Positions 58,303 through 64,000 of a DNA stretch of 64,000 nt are shown here, in pieces. This DNA comes from Actinomucor elegans. Lineage: Eukaryota; Mucoromycota; Mucoromycetes; Mucorales; Mucoraceae. The notes below the pieces were generated by a model, which saw only the letters and a program-made list of their open reading frames with translations, made no database searches and was not told the DNA's origin. Numbering within the stretch: the stretch's first letter is position 1; every line of letters starts with the position of its first letter. The stretch is taken from NCBI GenBank assembly GCA_026027325.1, contig JAMSLZ010000010.1, positions 496,001 to 560,000 on the forward strand, in the 5' to 3' direction. The translations under genes were made by a program, and so were the position numbers.

Positions 58303-60253
58303 GAGAGCCTTTTTCTTTCTCGTGTTGCTACACCAAGAACCTAATGAGGCAAGTGTACTTGAAATGATTCAGATGTTCAGTCCCGAAACCTCCGCCTTAA
58401 CAGTTGTAGATGAACAAAAAGTAAGGTTTTCAGTAAGAATGCTATTTATCTTGTTTAATGAGTGTCCTACATGTAATAAAAAGTATTGAATTGCTCACTA
58501 TGTAGTTCCTAATCATACTCTTTTTTTTTAAGGTTACATTGCACAAAAAGAACTTTCAAATATAAAGTGGGTAGTTTAAACTTTTCTTGAGTGAGAGTGA
58601 GAGTGAGAGTGAGAGAGCGAAAGAAAAGGGAGGACATATAGTTTCAACTCCAGAGTCTATTTTACACGAGTTTCTGTTCATTTTAGACTGTAAAAAAAAA
58701 AGAATTGAAACAAGAAAAGCTTTTGATTGTACGTGGGTAGCTTATAACAATGTGCCCCTCTTTTTTAACCGTACTTGCTCTTTTTTGGTTACGCGTTGTA
58801 CTGTGTAATGTATCCTCGTGGCAAAAAAAGCATGGTTAACGCGCATCATTCCCTCCTTAAGGCCTAATGCTTTCCCCGCTTGCTCGCTCTCTTTAGTCGA
58901 GTAATACATTGTTATACTCAGAAGATCTGTAGCAATGACGCCTACCAATCGTTTATTTCGGCACGCCTCGGGCCTTGAGTTATATAGAACAATCGACTGA
59001 TATTATACTGTCTATATAGGTAAGTGAAACATACGTAGCATTGGCCTTTTGCTATTTCTATCTACGCATCCTCAGCCCAACTTACTGCAGTTTACCAAAA
59101 TCGAATGATAAAATTCTAAAAACGTGCTATAAAGAGTCAACCATTATTGATCGCCACTTGTAAGCTGAAACGTAGGCTGCGAATTATCTAAATGGCTATT
59201 TAGATAAGCCTGGATTACCCAGGTCTGTTACCTTACCAGCTGATTCAGATGTTCATCTTGGCATTATTACCTCAAACTGAGCTTTTAACCATATGAATTA
59301 TCATTTGACACATTCTCCACTAATATAGTAGGTTCTATCATCCTTTGAATCAGATTGATTAATTGCACAGATGTTACATAATGATCGTAAGCAAGAGATT
59401 CTTTCATGACGGAAGGAAGACTTCCGACACTGTTATTAATAGCGAAAAAAGTTTATATTTAATATTTTTCTCATTGACGATCTACTTGTTCACTCTACAT
59501 TACACGAAAAAAAGGGTTGCATGCACTTAGGTAAGTTATGTTGATTGTTTGTTCCAGAGAGTTATCATTGTATGTGTTACGCGCTTGAAACAACCTTTTA
59601 GCATACTCAGTTACCCAACCCACAATTCATCTAAAACCTTTTGCCCGCAATTAGATAGTCAGCACACAAGACATCGGTTGAATTTATATCACTATGTATA
59701 AGTAGGAATAATACTGCATGGGATATCGGTAACATTGTAGGGTATATCATTATCATTGGCATATATTAATGCTCTTTCGCGTCATTACAATATCGCGCTT
59801 CAGTGTCATCTTTAATATCGGATGCGCCGATTTATTAGCCGTCCGAAATTGAATACCAGCCCATGGTACCCTCGATAAACATCCTTGGAATCATAAAATC
59901 TTATCTAGATTAATATCATCCTGTAATAGAACGTTGAATTCCAGGAAATACATAAACCTAATTATACGTTTCTTTAATGACCTAATCTTGGTTATTTTAC
60001 ATAAAGTAAATGCGCGATAAATGACTTTAAAGGGAAGACATTTTTACTCTCTACTACAATATCCCTCCACCCTTCTTATTGTACATTCTACACTAATCAA
60101 AAAAAAAATATCAATTTTCTAATATCTATATTAAGAGTATCAAACGCAGCTTTGTGTCTGGACTTCTAATCATTATTCTGTTTTATATATATATAATAGT
60201 ACACTCATAGATGCATTGGTTCATTGGTCGGCGGCCCTTAAATATGTGGTTGA
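58121..60253. other. Intergenic region before CACTA copy 2
   Basis: About 2.1 kb. It holds a GA/GAAA microsatellite, a GAGTGA run near 58590-58615 and a short coding-like stretch at about 58320-58424. The rest is AT-rich with no recognised gene or RNA. The last three bases before the transposon are TGA (60251-60253). Confidence 0.4.
58249..58306. repeat. GA/GAAA microsatellite
   Basis: A (GA)n run passes into (GAAA)n and back to GA. It is a pure purine tract on the plus strand, in the upstream region of the minus-strand gene ending at 58120. Confidence 0.85.
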
Positions 60254-60267
60254 CACTATGGGAAAAA
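60254..60267 (+). repeat. Terminal inverted repeat of CACTA copy 2
   Basis: CACTATGGGAAAAA, followed by ATTCACT/AGTGAAT-type subterminal words to about 60460, as in copy 1. The matching end is outside the window, so the target duplication cannot be read. Confidence 0.9.
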
Positions 60268-60563
60268 AAAAGTGAAATAAAGTGAATTCATGGCAAAATC
60301 AAGTGAATTTCAAGTGAATTAGTGCTTTCACCTGAATTTAAAGTGAAATAAAGTGAATTTCATGGCAACTTGGAAACCAGGTTAATGCACCTTAACTTTT
60401 ATTTCCATTATTTTTCCATGAATTTCCATGTTTCCCAATTGGAGTGAATATGGAGCTAGTTCGAGTAAATTGTATGTTAAACTAAACAGTGAAGCAGAGC
60501 TCTGGTTTCAACGAATATAAGACAGCATTGATAGTATAGAATAAATTTATATATGTACTTGGT

Positions 60564-63500
60564 TTAATAAGGTCTCCAAGCAACATATGTTTTGTCTTTA
60601 TTTAATAAAGAAGGTATAAGTATAGCATATCCTATTATGTCCTTGGCTTTGATTATTTTCCATAGGAGCCTTTCTTCATAGGGTTGCGTATAATAGCAGC
60701 ATGTTTGACCATCAAACACTAAAGTCGTTTGATGTTGTAATAAGGCAAGTATTTGATCTTTCCATCTAATAAACTGCTTTACTTGGCCTATATTATATTG
60801 TAAGGACATAGTATCATCTGATATGTATGCAACTATCTTTTGGTTTTGTTTTCTTGAAGAAATATCAACGGTTTGGCCATTCCTCGTTTTACCGTAAGTA
60901 TTAGAAGTAGAAACAGAGTACTCCTCTTCTGTTGAACTGGAACCATTATGATCGGCTAGATATTGCTGGATTAGATGCTTAATATCACACGTTGGAAATA
61001 ATTGGTTGATTAAGTCAGCAGAAGAAGGTTTAAATACCATATCTTCATCAACACTATGGCTTTCAATTCCAATCTGCCAGTTTTTATACGCTTTTGTGTA
61101 GTGATCCATTAGAACAGTGACAGAGTTTTTTTGAGGATTTTGTTTAGACTTGATATGTCTTTTTACATCTTGAATACTTCTTTCAAGAGTTCGGGCGCTT
61201 ATCAATCTAAGTGGACCAAGCTGAAAAATAATATAGGACAAATGTTTTAGATAATGCTGGTTAATGGTAAATGTATCTTTTCCCATCTTCTGCAGTAAGA
61301 ACGCATGCCATCTTTTTACTAATCTAGAATGAAAAGACGATATAAATTATCGAAAACTTAGCATAGCTGCACGTAGTAGTCTCTCAAAAAAAAAACTTAC
61401 TCATCAATCCGTAACAGATCACTTGGATATATGTTGAATTTTTGGGTCAAAGTGCAGACCATGGATATTGATTTCAAAGCATTGCACGCATCATCAACAG
61501 CTTCCAGTACAGGAGAAGCTACCTTTCTCTTCTTTTTTCTATTTCTTTCGGTTTGGTAAATATCAGCATGTTGTTTTCGTAACGCCTCCACTACCAAAGT
61601 GGGTACTATGTACATTAAAAAATCAATCCAGTCAACGCTACGAGATTGGCCTGATTTGGAAGAAATATCTAAGTGAAGAAAAAAGCAAGGATATTAATTC
61701 ATTGGAATAATTAGCATTAAGTTTCTTGAGTTAATCTCTAATACCTATAAATTGACCATCAATGGCTCCATTTGGAAGCATTCGTTGTATTTGAACCATT
61801 GCTCTGCCAATTTCTTCTCTATAGGCGTTCCGAAGGAACAAAGGGTTATAGTATCCGAATCTCTGAGAGTCATCCTTCATCATGGACCATATGTGCTTGG
61901 CTATATTCATTCCCCATAAGTGCATCTCATCTAATCCAAAAAATGAACATCCATGAAAGCTTTTTAATAATGCAAATGGCAATTTCCCTTTGAGTGAAGT
62001 AGCCTAGATAGTTAATCAAATCATACTGCATTAGACACTGATACAGTTACTATTGTTTAATTTATTAAGCTTCTTACCAAGTCACCGTTTTGATAATCCT
62101 CAGAAGTCCTTAATGGGTATTCAATGGGCTCTTGTGCTTCATTTGTTCCAGGAAAAACTATAGTCCTTTTTGATTTGGAATAAATGCCTTTGATCTTGCA
62201 AATGCGGCATCCATGGTAAGAATTATGGCCAGCATGTAAACATAGCTCTGATAGTCCAGGAATATCACCAATTATGTTTAATAAGTGGGCCTTTATACGG
62301 ATGGAAGAGGTTCCTGTTTCGACAATAATGCCTTCTGTTTCCAAAACGAGAAGCTCCTGGATGGTAGGATAAAGGAAACTAAAGATATCATAGGGTTTTC
62401 TCGGACCAGGTATGACGGCAACGATCAGTCTGTTTTCTGGATCAAATCTATAATAGAGCATTTAATTTATCCATTAAAGTTTCAGCGCCAAGTTATTTTG
62501 TTTTGTACCTTTGTTCTGGTGGTATATCATTAATAGTAAACATGATAATTGCCATACTATTATCACCTGTGTCAAAAGGATGGAATCCATCGTAATGGAA
62601 CGAGAGCGAGAGGTTATAGTCTTCTTCGGCGTCACTATTTCTACTTTTAAAAGCGAATCCATCCAATATATCTCTCTCGCAGCCATCAAGCTCATCGGTT
62701 GAACTATACACAGAGCTACGCGTAGCTTTATATTTCAACTTCTTCCTATTCTTTTCAGACAGCATAAAATAGGCCAACTGCTTACTAAGTGATAGTTGGT
62801 AATGCTTGGCTTTAGCTTCCATGATAGTTGATGTGGACGATGTCTCTTCATAACGATGTCTCTTGCAACTTAACCTAGGGCAAGCAGTTTGACTGTCACC
62901 AGGGTAATACATGTAGCACCCTTCAGGACACATGTCATATTTATCAGCTTGAAGTTGGATTATATGATTATTATTAATGCTTTCGCATTTATACGGGCTG
63001 ATGAATTTTAGATGTTCTATAAAAGAAAATAAGAATAGCAGTGAGCACACTGGTAGTAGTAAAGCAGCAAGATGGAAATAATAACTATACCACTATTCAT
63101 CTCAATTAAGTACTCATTGAAGAAGTTGAATATTTTTTCGGTCGTACTTTTTGATACATTGTTTTCTTTTAAGAGATACTTCAGTTCTAGACTTTTCCTC
63201 TCTGGAGGACTTAAAATATCCATGTACTGTTTACCATCGTCCTTGATTTTAAGCTGAATAGGATGGGTAATAGTATCTTTGAATTTGCTTAATCTAGAGT
63301 ATATTTCTTCCACTGTGGTTTTTTTTATTGCGTCTTCTTCTATAGCGCCAACTGTTCGCCAACCTTCTTGTATTACCTTAGTTTTTTCTGAATTTTCTTC
63401 TTCATTCGCTATAGAGTCGCATTCATCCAAGCTGTTCATATCTACAGAGTTACTGAAATCACAGTGGCTTGTTCGTAAAATATCAGCAGGATTGTTATTT

Positions 63501-63718
63501 ACAATATCAGTGCTTGATTGATGTTGCGTTTCATGGTTTAAAAGATCATCTGATACATAAGGGTTACTGGCGAAATGACCTTGCTGAGATAGTGTAAGTT
63601 TCTGCTTTACTTGACTATATATATTGAAAGCACGTCGCATTCTGCAATTGATAATATGCCTTCTTATTTCTTTTTTAGTAAAGTACTGTTGACACACTGG
63701 GCAGTTTTCACCAGGCAT
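60564..63718 (-). CDS. CACTA transposase (TNP2-like), copy 2
   Basis: The mirror image of the copy 1 gene. By the coordinate relation 92365 minus x, the exons are 63718-63091, 63016-62509, 62447-62078, 62003-61745, 61668-61401 and 61323-60564, again 930 aa. Each open frame I compared is identical to copy 1, including the CCHC finger, the DGFHPFD block, the CxxC/H cluster and the DEMHLWGMNIAKH block. No stop or shift was found, so this copy is also potentially functional. Two intact identical genes close together suggest very recent transposition or gene conversion. Confidence 0.88.
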
Positions 63719-64000
63719 TATTCTTGTTGAAATAGGCGAAAGAGTAAAATAAAGGTAAAAGCGTTGGGACTCTGCACGTATTATATGCACAGTTTTAGAG
63801 ATGCGGTAAAAATTGAATAAAAAGCGAATAAATGAATTAAAACCGTTTTATGAGGTTTTATTGATCTAAAGTAAGTTTAGCTATCCTATCTAGCACGTAT
63901 GTCTTGTATTTAGATTTCAAAGAAAATAGTCTCTTGGTAACAATCAAAGGTCTTTTTTAATATATGTTCACTCTGCATTAATTGTCCTTTCAGCGGTGAT

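Larger units (their letters stand above)
60254..64000 (-). mobile_element. CACTA-type transposon, copy 2 (inverted, runs off the edge)
   Basis: It starts CACTATGGGAAAAA at 60254, the inverse of the right end of copy 1. Position x in copy 1 corresponds to 92365 minus x here, and this holds from the terminus to the window edge (28365-32111 against 60254-64000, both 3,747 bp), so there is no net indel. All the open frames compared translate identically. The accessory gene and the other terminus lie beyond 64000. The two copies face each other across 28,142 bp. Confidence 0.93.

Noticed and set aside
1..64000. tRNA or snRNA genes in the spacers
   Set aside because: No GTTCRANNC box with a matching A box and cloverleaf was found by eye; a covariance-model scan would be needed to exclude them fully.

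Overview
The window looks like nuclear DNA of an early-diverging fungus, most likely Mucoromycota (Mucorales-like). This is inferred from AT-rich spacers, many short GT-AG introns (mostly about 45-80 nt), the gene set (a Ral-type GTPase, a long eIF3a, a secreted kelch/membrane protein, a SepH/Cdc7-type kinase) and LINE and CACTA mobile DNA. No bacterial feature, CRISPR array, rRNA or convincing tRNA was seen. Most genes were rebuilt exon by exon; the exon sums given are in frame.

Layout. 1-284 is the 3' end of proteasome beta-5. 917-3180 is an EME1-type Mus81 partner. 5086-7548 (minus) is the PEX5 peroxisomal import receptor, followed by a decayed HSD10-type dehydrogenase pseudogene (7684-8728, minus) and IMP4 (8969-10222, minus). 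After a 3.6-kb AT-rich spacer come an ELO fatty acid elongase (13795-14845, plus), a POF1-like nucleotidyltransferase (14892-15683, minus) and a secreted kelch protein with membrane segments (15811-18812, minus). 21238-22208 (minus) is THO1/SARNP. 22751-23110 (plus) is a small hydrophilin-like protein. NTA1 (23774-24934, plus) and PRP46 (24939-26515, minus) face each other with 4 nt between their stop codons.

Mobile DNA. 26873-32111 is a complete CACTA-type DNA transposon of 5,239 bp with CACTATGGGAAAAA ends and a 3-bp AAA target duplication. It carries a six-exon transposase gene (930 aa) and a divergent two-exon accessory gene (201 aa). A second copy in inverted orientation starts at 60254 and runs off the right edge; the shared 3,747 bp align without a length change. 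A 5'-truncated LINE tail (about 49975-51420) sits just upstream of SLY1, and 52.8-54.2 kb holds decayed coding DNA of unknown origin.

Between the two CACTA copies lie a Ral-like GTPase (32973-33729, minus), a CH-kinase-C1-CAAX protein of the SepH/Cdc7 class (33900-37341, minus), eIF3a (38163-41398, plus), a homeodomain factor (44028-45221, plus), SNU23 (46673-47496, plus), SLY1 (47509-49785, minus), SCO1 (55134-56262, plus) and an unrecognised Ser-rich protein (56459-58120, minus).

The genes are unrelated housekeeping and regulatory functions, as expected in eukaryotic DNA: RNA work (IMP4, PRP46, SNU23, THO1, eIF3a), protein turnover (PRE2, NTA1), trafficking and organelles (PEX5, SLY1, SCO1), lipid elongation, and signalling (Ral, SepH-like kinase). 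The items most worth following are the multi-domain kinase, the near-identical inverted CACTA pair with its accessory gene, the kelch/channel-like membrane protein, and a dispersed short repeat family in the spacers.
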